From positions 1 through 16,434 of the forward strand of contig SSGY01000197.1 of assembly GCA_008017145.1 (NCBI GenBank): a stretch of 16,434 nucleotides of DNA, in the 5' to 3' direction. Below the pieces are notes generated by a model. The model searched no databases. It was given only the letters and a program-made list of their open reading frames with translations, and was not told the DNA's origin. This document shows, one piece after another, positions 1-7,166 of the stretch. The position numbers were made by a program, and so were the translations under genes. The DNA is from Neisseriales bacterium. GTDB lineage: Bacteria; Pseudomonadota; Gammaproteobacteria; Burkholderiales; UBA11063. Position 1 is the first letter of the stretch. Every line of letters begins with the position of its first letter.

Positions 1-1
1 A

Positions 2-178
2 TGTAGGATGGATTTGAATCGCTTAAAAGGCAGCATTGGTGATAAATTGAATGCTACTTTGGCAGCTATTGCCTATAACCTAAGGATGATCCTAAGGATT
101 ATTTTTTACTTTATTATTTATTGCTTATTTTTGCAAAGTAACCAAAAAAATTGCCAGCTAGTGAAAACTAACTGGTAA
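2..178 (+). CDS. IS5-family-like transposase, C-terminal fragment (partial)
   Basis: The frame is open from base 2 to a TAA at 176-178 and encodes the last 58 residues of a protein that starts before the window. It begins CRMDLNRLKGSIGDKLNAT and continues through AAIAYNLRMIL. This matches the pattern at the C terminus of IS5-group DDE transposases: R-N-x-L-K-G, then G-D, then a small-residue helix ending in N-L-R-x-hydrophobic. In that family the stretch follows the catalytic Glu. The tail after LRMILR is hydrophobic, then polar. The catalytic residues lie outside the window, so integrity cannot be judged. It marks the left boundary of the tra region as an IS insertion or rearrangement point. 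The IS5 assignment rests on motif recall, not a search. Confidence 0.7.
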   Translation, partial: CRMDLNRLKGSIGDKLNATLAAIAYNLRMILRIIFYFIIYCLFLQSNQKNCQLVKTNW

Positions 179-180
179 TT
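144..180 (-). terminator. Hairpin at transposase 3' end, terminator on minus strand
   Basis: An imperfect 14-bp inverted repeat joins 149-162 to 167-180 around a GAAA loop, with one mismatch and one G-T position. Read on the minus strand, the stem is followed at once by a run of seven T, the form of an intrinsic terminator. On the plus strand it is followed by ATTGGGGG, so termination in that direction is less likely. It overlaps the transposase stop codon and may insulate the IS from incoming minus-strand transcription. Function is inferred. Confidence 0.55.
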
Positions 181-321
181 ATTGGGGGTTATTTAGCATC
201 GACTATATATCGTAGAAGGATATTAATCTAAGATATTAAGCTGCAAATATTGTTTAGATTTAATCTTTGAGTTACTTTTGAGATATAATATCGTAAATTT
301 ATTTGTCCAAAGAAGTTCGAA
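179..321. other. Intergenic region between IS remnant and plus-strand gene
   Basis: I see no gene in this AT-rich spacer. It must contain the right terminus of the IS5-like element, possibly near the G-rich stretch around 182-190, but the matching left terminus is not in the window, so the boundary cannot be fixed. The distal half contains the candidate -10 element for the downstream gene. Confidence 0.5.
260..289 (+). promoter_or_regulatory. Candidate promoter for the 322-1068 gene
   Basis: A perfect TATAAT lies at 284-289, 32 bases ahead of the ATG at 322. The best -35 at a usable distance is weak (TTAATC at 260-265, 18-bp spacer). A better-looking TTGAGT at 267-272 is only 11 bp away, too close for a sigma-70 promoter. 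The -10 is convincing on its own; the whole promoter is only a candidate. Confidence 0.35.
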
Positions 322-1068
322 ATGAAATACTTCCTGTCCTTAGAAAAACATCAAATTGATGAAGCTATTTCCATTGGTGCAATATACTTTGAACCACTAA
401 ATAGGTGGTATGTAGATTCGCCAGAAAAATTATTAGTAGTAACCGATAAAGGCTGGAATATATTTTCTGTAAACCTATATGCAAAGAAATTTTATATAGC
501 TAAGACTTTTCATTTATGTGAGCACTGTGATCAACCAACTATAGTATACGCAATCATTTTGAATGATAGGGTGCAAGTTGATAAAGATTTAAATCTTACT
601 AAACAATCTGGAAATATGCTTGTTGCATTTCATGAGTTTATTAATTGGGATTTATATAAGAATATTATTATCAAATACACACACGAAGGGTACAGAAGCG
701 GCGTATATCAATATGCTGACCAAAATAGTCAAAGGATTATAATGAATCACTGCATACATTGTATGAAGCCTCTTGATGAAATGAAATTAATGCTTGAGAG
801 ATTTGGCTTTTTAGCTATGTGTTCCAATACTGTAGAGATGTTGGAAATTAATGAGGATATTTTCTTATTTAGTGCAGAGCTAGTATGGAGCTCTCATTAC
901 AATCTGAAAACATTAACAACAGAGCAGTTTTTGAAAGACATCGTAGTAGATTATTATTCAATAATTCAGAAACAAACGATAACCCAAGAAAGTACGCCCC
1001 AAAATGAACTGAAGAACGTATTTAGTAAAATAGGATTATTCTTGAAAAATAAAATCATGAAATCATAA
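322..1068 (+). CDS. Unknown protein with DUF5710-like N terminus and two CxxC pairs
   Basis: This 248-aa protein is the only complete plus-strand gene. Residues 11-31 contain a repeated-acid/Gly-Ala/Trp-Tyr pattern (IDEAISIGAIYFEPLNRWYV). It resembles the short DUF5710-type module in some mobile-element proteins, whose core is x-E-A-x-x-G-A-x-W/Y-...-W-Y-V. Two CxxC pairs follow at C66/C69 and C144/C147. Paired knuckles of this spacing often bind zinc, so a split zinc ribbon is plausible. The last 50 residues are polar. There is no signal peptide and no clear membrane segment. The ATG has only a weak AAGAAG ribosome site upstream. The gene lies between an IS remnant and the convergent tra operon, with its own candidate promoter and a terminator behind it, so it looks like an independent accessory gene. 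Function unknown; DUF5710 likeness is by eye. Confidence 0.75.
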   Translation: MKYFLSLEKHQIDEAISIGAIYFEPLNRWYVDSPEKLLVVTDKGWNIFSVNLYAKKFYIAKTFHLCEHCDQPTIVYAIILNDRVQVDKDLNLTKQSGNMLVAFHEFINWDLYKNIIIKYTHEGYRSGVYQYADQNSQRIIMNHCIHCMKPLDEMKLMLERFGFLAMCSNTVEMLEINEDIFLFSAELVWSSHYNLKTLTTEQFLKDIVVDYYSIIQKQTITQESTPQNELKNVFSKIGLFLKNKIMKS

Positions 1069-1130
1069 TGACACCATTAATATCATTACGCTATAAACAT
1101 TGTGGTGACTTTAATATACGAAGAATCAAA

Positions 1131-1167
1131 TTAAATAAGCCACCTGATAGGTGGCTATTTGTATTAT
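1131..1167. terminator. Bidirectional intrinsic terminator between convergent units
   Basis: A perfect 8-bp stem (AGCCACCT at 1138-1145, AGGTGGCT at 1149-1156) with a GAT loop is flanked by T-rich sequence on the plus strand (ATTTGTATTATTT) and by TATTTAATTT on the minus strand. It sits just past the end of the last tra-operon gene (1164) and about 70 bases past the plus-strand gene, so it can end both units. Confidence 0.8.
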
Positions 1168-1415
1168 TTACGACGGTATTGATTGGAGTTGTATATATTA
1201 CAGGACATAAACTGATATTTAGGATCCGAGTAGTAGTCCGGCATCCTGTGACTATATCTGGTTGATTTAATGCTTAAAAATCTACCTAATATAGTTGCTT
1301 CAGATGGAACATTTCCATTATAATATTTTTTAAGTGATCTTTTATGGTGGATTATTGCAGCGATAAATGCAACCCAAATAGCCCACCCAAAAATTATAAG
1401 TAATGTATCGACCAT
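1164..1415 (-). CDS. Small membrane protein at the traS position, last gene of tra operon
   Basis: The 83-aa product has one strong N-terminal membrane segment (about residues 4-22, LLIIFGWAIWVAFIAAIIH). A basic, Tyr/Ser-rich tail ending in YRRK follows and probably lies in the cytoplasm. A GGAG ribosome site precedes the ATG at 1415, and the stop codon abuts the operon terminator, which together support a real gene. It follows traG by 58 bases, the place where F carries traS, whose inner-membrane product gives entry exclusion by acting against TraG of the donor. The protein is much shorter than F TraS and has one membrane segment, so homology is not shown. An exclusion role is inference from position and topology only. 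Confidence 0.65.
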   Translation of the reverse strand: MVDTLLIIFGWAIWVAFIAAIIHHKRSLKKYYNGNVPSEATILGRFLSIKSTRYSHRMPDYYSDPKYQFMSCNIYNSNQYRRK

Positions 1416-1473
1416 GATATTAAATCTCCGTATTAGCGGTATATTCTAACATAATTATTAGGTAAAAAATAGC

Positions 1474-3921
1474 TTATTTTTCTTCATCTCCAATTAATTT
1501 TCCATCTGCTGTAAATATTTTCCCAGCAACTTTACCTTGATGAACGATTTGTTTGCCCAGTGTTTCTGCTGGATGTGTATCAATACGACCTGCTTGAGCA
1601 TCGAAATCCTTATTCATATTTTTTTGTTCACTTGCTAATGAATACTGCGTTTGGTGATCCACACCTTTAATGCCAGATCCATCCACTGACTTACCTTGAG
1701 TTGGGTCTGAAATAGTAGTATTTGGTTTTAATAAATCATCCTTAATGCCATATTGTTTATGTAGATACTCACTAGCATAGGCAGCTGCTGAAGCATGCTG
1801 CTGCTCAATATTCATCGCTTTAGGATCAATACCTTGTCCTCGTAAATTGTTTGCCCAGTCAGTTGTGAAGTCAGAATTTACCCCTGCAGAATTTGACTTC
1901 ATATCGCTTAATGCACGAGAAGTTGCCACAGATTGTTCTACATTATGGCTACTTGTGCTAATTAAGCTGTTAGAATTAGAGAATGCATCACTAACATGTT
2001 GGTTGTTACTATGTGAAAGACGACTAGCAATCTCTTTAAATTTAGATAGATCCTTATTAATCGAATCTGATGCTCCTGAAGACATATCTGCCCCTTTAAA
2101 GCCAATACCTAAGTTAGTTGCATAGGCTGTAGAATTTACAACATCTTGTTTTTCAGATGAGCTCAGCGACTTAGTCCATTCCTGACCTGAATTAATATCA
2201 TTAGCCATGTTATGCAATTTTTGAGATTGATCTTGCCATTGTTTACCAATGCTGTTAGACTCTCTCTTAGTGCTATCTAAACTATTTTGTAATGAATGCT
2301 GTGCCATTTGGCTAAGATTTACGCCTGTATTAAGTTGATCTTTATACTGCACATCAAAGTTATTACCACCGATATTAGTTCTAACTCCATGACCAGTATT
2401 TTGCTTCATTATAGCAGCACCTGAGTTAGTACTAAATTGATCATCAAGTTTATTACTTGAAACATTATTAAAGCTGTGATTATCAATATTTGTATTTCCA
2501 ATGGTTTGATTACCTAATGCCAAGTCATCGCCAACTTTCTCTGCTCTGGATTGTGACGGATTATGAAATGCCCCGAATACTGAGCTAACTGCGGTTTGAG
2601 CTCCTGAAACCATCGCCCAAGCCAAGATTGGAGTGGATGCCGCCAGCCAGTTACTTGCAATAATCATGTTATCGCTGAAGCTATATATTGATGCGCTCAA
2701 ATCATAGGTATACCCCTGACCAGTAATGGTTAGTGTTCCTAACTTCTTTTGCAAATAAAATGTTGTCATATAATTGATAATCTCATACATCAATGGTATT
2801 ACGTTGATACAGACAACTATCCTAAAAAACATCTCAATAATTTTGTAACTCCCCATTGCTACAGCCATAAAAATCATAATTGGGTACAAGAAAAAGAGTA
2901 GGGTGAATGCAATGCCTACCATAATTGGAACGCTTCGAGCTGATGCTGAACCTGAGAGTTCACTAGATTTTTTGTACTCCTGAAATGCTTCAGCATCGTA
3001 GGCTGCTAATGCGAGAGTGCCGTTACCTGCAGCATGAGCACCATTCTTAAGACTTGCCATGATCATATTCATACCAATAGCTTGCTTTAATGCCGCAGAT
3101 GCGCCTTGTGATATACCAAGTAGTGTGCTTGAGGTGGCATTGGCAGAGTTAACAAAGCGCTCATATTGCGATGGTGTCGCTCCCATCATTTGAGCGTTAT
3201 TTTGCATAATTTGGTTTTGATTGTTGTTGTACCAATTGGTAATCTTCGTCAGCGCATCTGAACAAGACATTACAATATTAGTTTTACCTTCATTAAAATC
3301 AACGTTTTGTACAAATCTAGCGGCAGAGGTGTATTTAGCCAAAGTGGCAAAAATATCCTTGCTATCACGTAATTCAGACATTGCTCCGTTTTTATTCACT
3401 AATGGGAAACCACAGTTTTGCATATATTGATCAAAATTATAATTAAAATTCCCATCGTATGAATTAGCGCTGTCGAGGGCAGTAATAAAGTTAGCTCCAA
3501 AGTTCATACCTGAGTAAGTATAGTTTAAGTTTGAATCAATCTCAAAATTTTGTTGATAAAGATTGATTAAGCGATTAGTTATCGTACTAGCTATAGCAGT
3601 CGGTAAGATTAAGCCAAAAGGTATTTTCTTATCACTCATGTTCAACACTCGATCTTCATTGGTAATAACATCGTGAACAGTTATTTTACCGGGATAAGGA
3701 GTCATCACGAATATAGCCATTAAGACATATAGCCGCATAAATCTAGCCCAATCATAACCTCGGCTAGGAAAAACCCCAGTAGCCTCAAAAGCAAAAAATC
3801 CTAATGATAGCATCGCAGCAAGCTTAAAAAAGCTCATAGCATTTTGCATAAAGAAATTTACTGAAGTAAGAATATTAAGGATGAAATCCCCGTTACCGTA
3901 TACGTATAGCCATAAGTCCAT
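1474..3921 (-). CDS. traG: TraG, conjugal pilus assembly and mating-pair stabilisation protein
   Basis: TraG is an inner-membrane protein. Its N-terminal part is needed for pilus assembly and its C-terminal periplasmic part for mating-pair stabilisation and entry exclusion. The 815-aa product starts with the typical MDLWLYVYGNGDF and has hydrophobic segments near residues 30-50, 62-75, 330-358, 362-390 and 420-445. The loop between the two groups is periplasmic and carries cysteines near 170 and 220. From about 455 to the end it is soluble and rich in Ser, Asn and Gln, as in TraG proteins, and somewhat shorter than F TraG (about 940 aa). It starts one base after the traH stop, and its GGGA ribosome site lies within the last traH codons. 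The missing length is in the C-terminal region, where exclusion specificity maps in F and SXT/R391. Family call firm. Confidence 0.93.
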   Translation of the reverse strand: MDLWLYVYGNGDFILNILTSVNFFMQNAMSFFKLAAMLSLGFFAFEATGVFPSRGYDWARFMRLYVLMAIFVMTPYPGKITVHDVITNEDRVLNMSDKKIPFGLILPTAIASTITNRLINLYQQNFEIDSNLNYTYSGMNFGANFITALDSANSYDGNFNYNFDQYMQNCGFPLVNKNGAMSELRDSKDIFATLAKYTSAARFVQNVDFNEGKTNIVMSCSDALTKITNWYNNNQNQIMQNNAQMMGATPSQYERFVNSANATSSTLLGISQGASAALKQAIGMNMIMASLKNGAHAAGNGTLALAAYDAEAFQEYKKSSELSGSASARSVPIMVGIAFTLLFFLYPIMIFMAVAMGSYKIIEMFFRIVVCINVIPLMYEIINYMTTFYLQKKLGTLTITGQGYTYDLSASIYSFSDNMIIASNWLAASTPILAWAMVSGAQTAVSSVFGAFHNPSQSRAEKVGDDLALGNQTIGNTNIDNHSFNNVSSNKLDDQFSTNSGAAIMKQNTGHGVRTNIGGNNFDVQYKDQLNTGVNLSQMAQHSLQNSLDSTKRESNSIGKQWQDQSQKLHNMANDINSGQEWTKSLSSSEKQDVVNSTAYATNLGIGFKGADMSSGASDSINKDLSKFKEIASRLSHSNNQHVSDAFSNSNSLISTSSHNVEQSVATSRALSDMKSNSAGVNSDFTTDWANNLRGQGIDPKAMNIEQQHASAAAYASEYLHKQYGIKDDLLKPNTTISDPTQGKSVDGSGIKGVDHQTQYSLASEQKNMNKDFDAQAGRIDTHPAETLGKQIVHQGKVAGKIFTADGKLIGDEEK

Positions 3922-3922
3922 G

Positions 3923-5431
3923 TTAGTAATTCCCTAATTGTCGAGCAAAGTTTACTCGTTGCATTATTTCTGGTGACATTGAATTTTGTGCTGCAGCTTT
4001 CAAGAAGTTAAGTTTCTGCATGATTTCGACGGGATCTGTTTTTACAAACTGCGACGAGTAAGAATTAACCTGATCTTGCAGTTGCGATATTGTGCTGACT
4101 AAATTTTGGATTGCAGGGGCAGTATCTGCATTACTACGTCCAGCAGTCGCTCTGGTTGCTATAGTTAATGATACGTTCACTAAGCGTTGAACTACTTCAA
4201 ATGAGATTTGATCTGCGTACAAGATTAGAACATTGTTGATTGAACTAGCCATGCCAATATCATCTAATGCTTGAGCTACCGCAAACAGTGGAATAGGTGA
4301 TATTGCCACAATCAATAGATCATCCTGAGTTAAAGAAGTATTATTTACAAAATGATTTTGAATATCCATCATTGCGGCTCGAACTTTTTTGACGACTCCA
4401 CCTTTCCACGTAACTTTATTTTTAGAATAATCAATCTTGGTGAAGTCAGTAACATTTTCATTATTACATTCACCTGGTTTATCGGTACTGAAATAAGTAC
4501 AATTATATAATGTCAAGGTTGGTGCTGATTCAGTCATAAAATCTTTAACATCATGGATTGCTGGAGGAATTGACAACACGCTCTTGCCAGTACCGTTGCT
4601 GTCAGGTGAGTAGATAATTACATCACCAGTCAGTGATATAACCAGATTAGCTAAATCAGATACACTATTACTGCCACCAGACGTTCCTGGTATATTGAAT
4701 TGCTGCATAGACTGCATACCTTTCCACATTACTGAACCGTATGTCTGAGCAAATTGTCGAACTGTTGCATCATCAGTGGCAGGATTAGTATTGGCGTTTT
4801 TAGATACCCAATCATGGTACTGATCAGCCAGTTTGGATAGATTATTAGCAATAGTGCCAGTGCCTGAACCTGATACGGTATTATTGATGAATGCACCAGC
4901 TGCATCGCCAGATGTTTTTAAAGAACTACCTGTTGTCTTTTGATAAGCATCACCCATCCACGTTCCTGATACATTGCCAAGCGCAGTACCAAGTTGGCAC
5001 GAATCATTAAACATACCCATGATTTTATTAGCCTGATCCATCATACTTTTAATATTTCCTGCAATATTTGGTGTGGCAGCAGTTAGCGCAGTCATGACAG
5101 CTGTGATTGCGGCTGTCATTAAGGTATTTTGTAAGAATTTAATTAACTGGTCGGTATTAGTCATAAAACTCAGTGAACCTGAGTAAAAATTAAGATTACC
5201 GCAACCAGTGCTAAAACTAGGTGGCGTAAATTGAGCAACTTGAAGGTTTATATTCTGTGATCTAGTAGAGAACCCACCGCCAGAAATGACTCCAGCTGAC
5301 TGACTCTGCGTCACTGTCGGTACGTTTACATCAGTTTGGATTGAATTAAAAAAGTTATCTACTGCCTGATTTACATCAGCAAAACTATAAGTAGATGTGC
5401 AAAACATAAGCAATAGAGCTAATCTTTTCAT
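3923..5431 (-). CDS. traH: TraH, conjugal pilus assembly protein
   Basis: TraH is a periplasmic/outer-membrane-associated protein required for pilus extension and retraction with TraF, TraW, TraU and TrbI in F. The 502-aa product has a signal peptide (MKRLALLLMFCTSTYSFA, cleavage near residue 18). Features typical of the family are the Gly-rich early region (GGGFSTRSQ), the hydrophobic Ala/Thr segment near 105-120 (TAAITAVMTALTAATPNIAG), the NDSCQLG motif and a long C-terminal helical region. It is slightly longer than F TraH (about 458 aa). An AAGGA ribosome site formed at the traF stop precedes the ATG. The order traF-traH-traG is the same as in F. Confidence 0.93.
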   Translation of the reverse strand: MKRLALLLMFCTSTYSFADVNQAVDNFFNSIQTDVNVPTVTQSQSAGVISGGGFSTRSQNINLQVAQFTPPSFSTGCGNLNFYSGSLSFMTNTDQLIKFLQNTLMTAAITAVMTALTAATPNIAGNIKSMMDQANKIMGMFNDSCQLGTALGNVSGTWMGDAYQKTTGSSLKTSGDAAGAFINNTVSGSGTGTIANNLSKLADQYHDWVSKNANTNPATDDATVRQFAQTYGSVMWKGMQSMQQFNIPGTSGGSNSVSDLANLVISLTGDVIIYSPDSNGTGKSVLSIPPAIHDVKDFMTESAPTLTLYNCTYFSTDKPGECNNENVTDFTKIDYSKNKVTWKGGVVKKVRAAMMDIQNHFVNNTSLTQDDLLIVAISPIPLFAVAQALDDIGMASSINNVLILYADQISFEVVQRLVNVSLTIATRATAGRSNADTAPAIQNLVSTISQLQDQVNSYSSQFVKTDPVEIMQKLNFLKAAAQNSMSPEIMQRVNFARQLGNY

Positions 5432-5441
5432 GGCTAAGTCC

Positions 5442-6212
5442 TTATTTGTCTATCATTACTGGATCTTGTTGTTTGAGGTAGTTGCTCCAGTCAGCAGTGC
5501 CTGTTATAAATAATGTTTGTAAGCGCTGTACTATTTGATCAAAGTGAATATATCCATAGCCAAGTACTGTGGTTTTGTTATTAGTCGAGTCAAAAGCCAA
5601 TAACTCTCCTGGTGCATTTACTCCCAGCTTTTGTGATATACCTTTATCTTCTGTGGGAGTAGGATATTGTGGTACAGTAGTACCGTCTAAAGAAATCACT
5701 CGTACAGTAATTTTATAAGTGTATTCAAGGCGTTTTAGTTCGTTTGCTTCCACAGCACAATATTTACAGTTATTACCCACAAAATAGAAAATTGCATAAC
5801 GACGAACAATATCACCGATTTGTTTACGTTGATTGTCTAGATCCATCTGCAATCCTGCTCCATTCGGCGCAGCAGTTGCCAGCCCAGATTTTGGATCTTG
5901 CCAGTTCTGCGTTGTTGTTAACATACCAAAGCGGACTGCATTATTGGTAATTGAACGTAATGCTTGGTTATAAGCTTGTACATTCTCAGGTGTTGGGTTA
6001 TAAATAGCGCGGTCTTGTATCTCTTCAAACTCACGCTTTACAGCATCGTTGTATGCTGTCCAACTAGGATACTGCACTTTAGGCGATGACTCAGTTTGTG
6101 GTATGGTAGTTTGTGGATCTTCATAGTAATACCATCCTCGTTCTGCCGTTGGGTCAGCATTAGCTAACCCAATCGTCAGAAGCAATGATCCAATAATCAA
6201 TAGTTTTTTCAT
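5442..6212 (-). CDS. traF: TraF, thioredoxin-fold conjugal pilus assembly protein with CxxC
   Basis: TraF is periplasmic and acts with TraH in pilus assembly. The 256-aa product has a signal peptide (cleavage near ANA-DPT, residue 19-20). It continues with GWYYYEDP, a conserved start of mature TraF, and ends in a thioredoxin-like domain from about 135. That domain contains FVGNNCKYCAVEA, giving a CxxC at 149-152. F TraF has the fold but lacks the redox pair, whereas many relatives keep it, so this protein may shuffle disulfides in partners such as TraH. The start has no good ribosome site of its own. It overlaps the stop of a 13-codon minigene (TAATG), so translation may be coupled. Length matches F TraF (about 247 aa). 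Confidence 0.92.
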   Translation of the reverse strand: MKKLLIIGSLLLTIGLANADPTAERGWYYYEDPQTTIPQTESSPKVQYPSWTAYNDAVKREFEEIQDRAIYNPTPENVQAYNQALRSITNNAVRFGMLTTTQNWQDPKSGLATAAPNGAGLQMDLDNQRKQIGDIVRRYAIFYFVGNNCKYCAVEANELKRLEYTYKITVRVISLDGTTVPQYPTPTEDKGISQKLGVNAPGELLAFDSTNNKTTVLGYGYIHFDQIVQRLQTLFITGTADWSNYLKQQDPVMIDK

Positions 6213-6253
6213 TAGTTTAGTATTAAAGTAAAAATACCAGTTTGATTGAGCAT
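6212..6253 (-). CDS. 13-codon minigene coupled to traF (candidate)
   Basis: An ATG at 6253 opens a 13-codon frame (MLNQTGIFTLILN) whose TAA overlaps the traF ATG as TAATG. A good AGAGG ribosome site lies 8 bases before this ATG. The stretch just ahead of traF has no purine-rich site. The likely role is to deliver ribosomes to traF by re-initiation; the peptide itself need not be functional. It could be chance in AT-rich DNA. Confidence 0.4.
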   Translation of the reverse strand: MLNQTGIFTLILN

Positions 6254-6264
6254 GTTAGTACCTC

Positions 6265-6798
6265 TTAAAATGAATGTTTTAAAACTGATGCTTCATTCCA
6301 GAGACTATTCCACTGGTTTTCGTATGTTGCTGCAATTGCTGGTACGTTCCAGAGTACTAGAACGTTTTCGGCATTCTTACTAGCAGCGGCGGCACTATAA
6401 TTGAATGAGCCTGTTTCTAATGTTTTCCCGTCAACTATGATGAACTTATGATGGAAAATTGGATAGTTGCCATCGAGCTTTACCGGCACATTATTATTTG
6501 CTAGATAAGTTGTTGCTGAATACTTACCACTATTACTTTTCTCATCAGCAATGACTTTGACATCGATTCCACGATTTTTAGCAGCTAACAGGGCTTCCGC
6601 GATAGGTTTCGAGGTAAAGCTATACGCTGCCACGTGAATTGATGCCTTGGCACTATTTATAGCTTTAAGCACAAGCGGCAAACTTCCTTGATCTGGGCTA
6701 AAGCCAACATCGAAACTTGCTCCTTGATTAATTGGAGTTGCTGCGAAAACAGTTATAGAAGCTGAACTTAATGCAATTAAGATAATCTTACGTATCAT
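6265..6798 (-). CDS. Secreted phospholipase D-superfamily nuclease (Nuc-like, single HKD)
   Basis: The 177-aa product has a signal peptide (MIRKIILIALSSASITVFA) followed by one PLD domain. The catalytic motif is H116-x-K118-x4-D123 (HHKFIIVD), followed by GSFN at 130-133 and, further on, a conserved AENVLVL stretch. Single-motif proteins of this size, such as Nuc of plasmid pKM101, are periplasmic endonucleases that dimerise to build one active site. The family also includes phospholipases, so the substrate is not certain, but the size and the Tyr-Ser-Phe-Thr segment (AAYSFTS) fit Nuc best. The start overlaps the stop of the upstream gene as ATGA. In pKM101 nuc lies near the transfer genes but is not needed for conjugation. 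Here it is embedded within the tra operon between TrhF and TraF. Confidence 0.88.
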   Translation of the reverse strand: MIRKIILIALSSASITVFAATPINQGASFDVGFSPDQGSLPLVLKAINSAKASIHVAAYSFTSKPIAEALLAAKNRGIDVKVIADEKSNSGKYSATTYLANNNVPVKLDGNYPIFHHKFIIVDGKTLETGSFNYSAAAASKNAENVLVLWNVPAIAATYENQWNSLWNEASVLKHSF

Positions 6799-7148
6799 TT
6801 TTTATTCTCCATATTTTGTTTAAACATTTTATAGTTTTCTTCCTTTGTGTTGAAAGTCTTATCTGAGTAGTAAATTTTCAGAATTCGCAATTTACATTGT
6901 TGGCTGTCGTCTGCGTATTCATTCAGCAATCTTACATAATTTGAATTAGTTAGTCGGTCAGTTCCTTTAAGGTTGACAACAAAGTCTGTGTACTTTGCAT
7001 TTTTAAGGAGATTTACAATTTGCTCATTTTTTAAATATTTATCAGCAAGGATTTTTCTTGCTTTTTTTCGTTGCAAATAAGGCAAAACGGTAATCATGCC
7101 AATTATGCCAATAATTGATGCATCAAACGCTACATCTATAATATGCAT
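6795..7148 (-). CDS. Membrane-anchored protein of unknown function
   Basis: I do not recognise this 117-aa protein. It has one hydrophobic segment near residues 9-27 (DASIIGIIGMITVLPYLQ), then a strongly basic stretch (RKKARKILADKYLK). The remainder is a charged soluble domain ending in Lys/Asn-rich sequence. The positive charges after the segment suggest that the C-terminal domain is cytoplasmic. Its stop overlaps the PLD nuclease start (ATGA), so the two are likely co-translated. The ribosome site is weak (AAAGAAAC). An immunity or tethering role for the nuclease neighbour is conceivable, but nothing in the sequence shows it. Confidence 0.65.
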   Translation of the reverse strand: MHIIDVAFDASIIGIIGMITVLPYLQRKKARKILADKYLKNEQIVNLLKNAKYTDFVVNLKGTDRLTNSNYVRLLNEYADDSQQCKLRILKIYYSDKTFNTKEENYKMFKQNMENKK

Positions 7149-7166
7149 ATTGTTTCTTTCATAAAA

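Noticed and set aside
79..99. Tandem CCTAAGGAT repeat (79-87 and 91-99)
   Set aside because: It lies within the transposase coding sequence and is explained by the repeated Leu-Arg codons; only two copies.
1068..1265. 65-aa plus-strand open frame directly after the 322-1068 gene, with a 1-base overlap
   Set aside because: It runs through the terminator hairpin and is antisense to the 83-aa gene, has no ribosome site and no recognisable domain.
1847..2125. 92-aa plus-strand open frame opposite traG
   Set aside because: It is antisense to the TraG C-terminal region and has no start signals.
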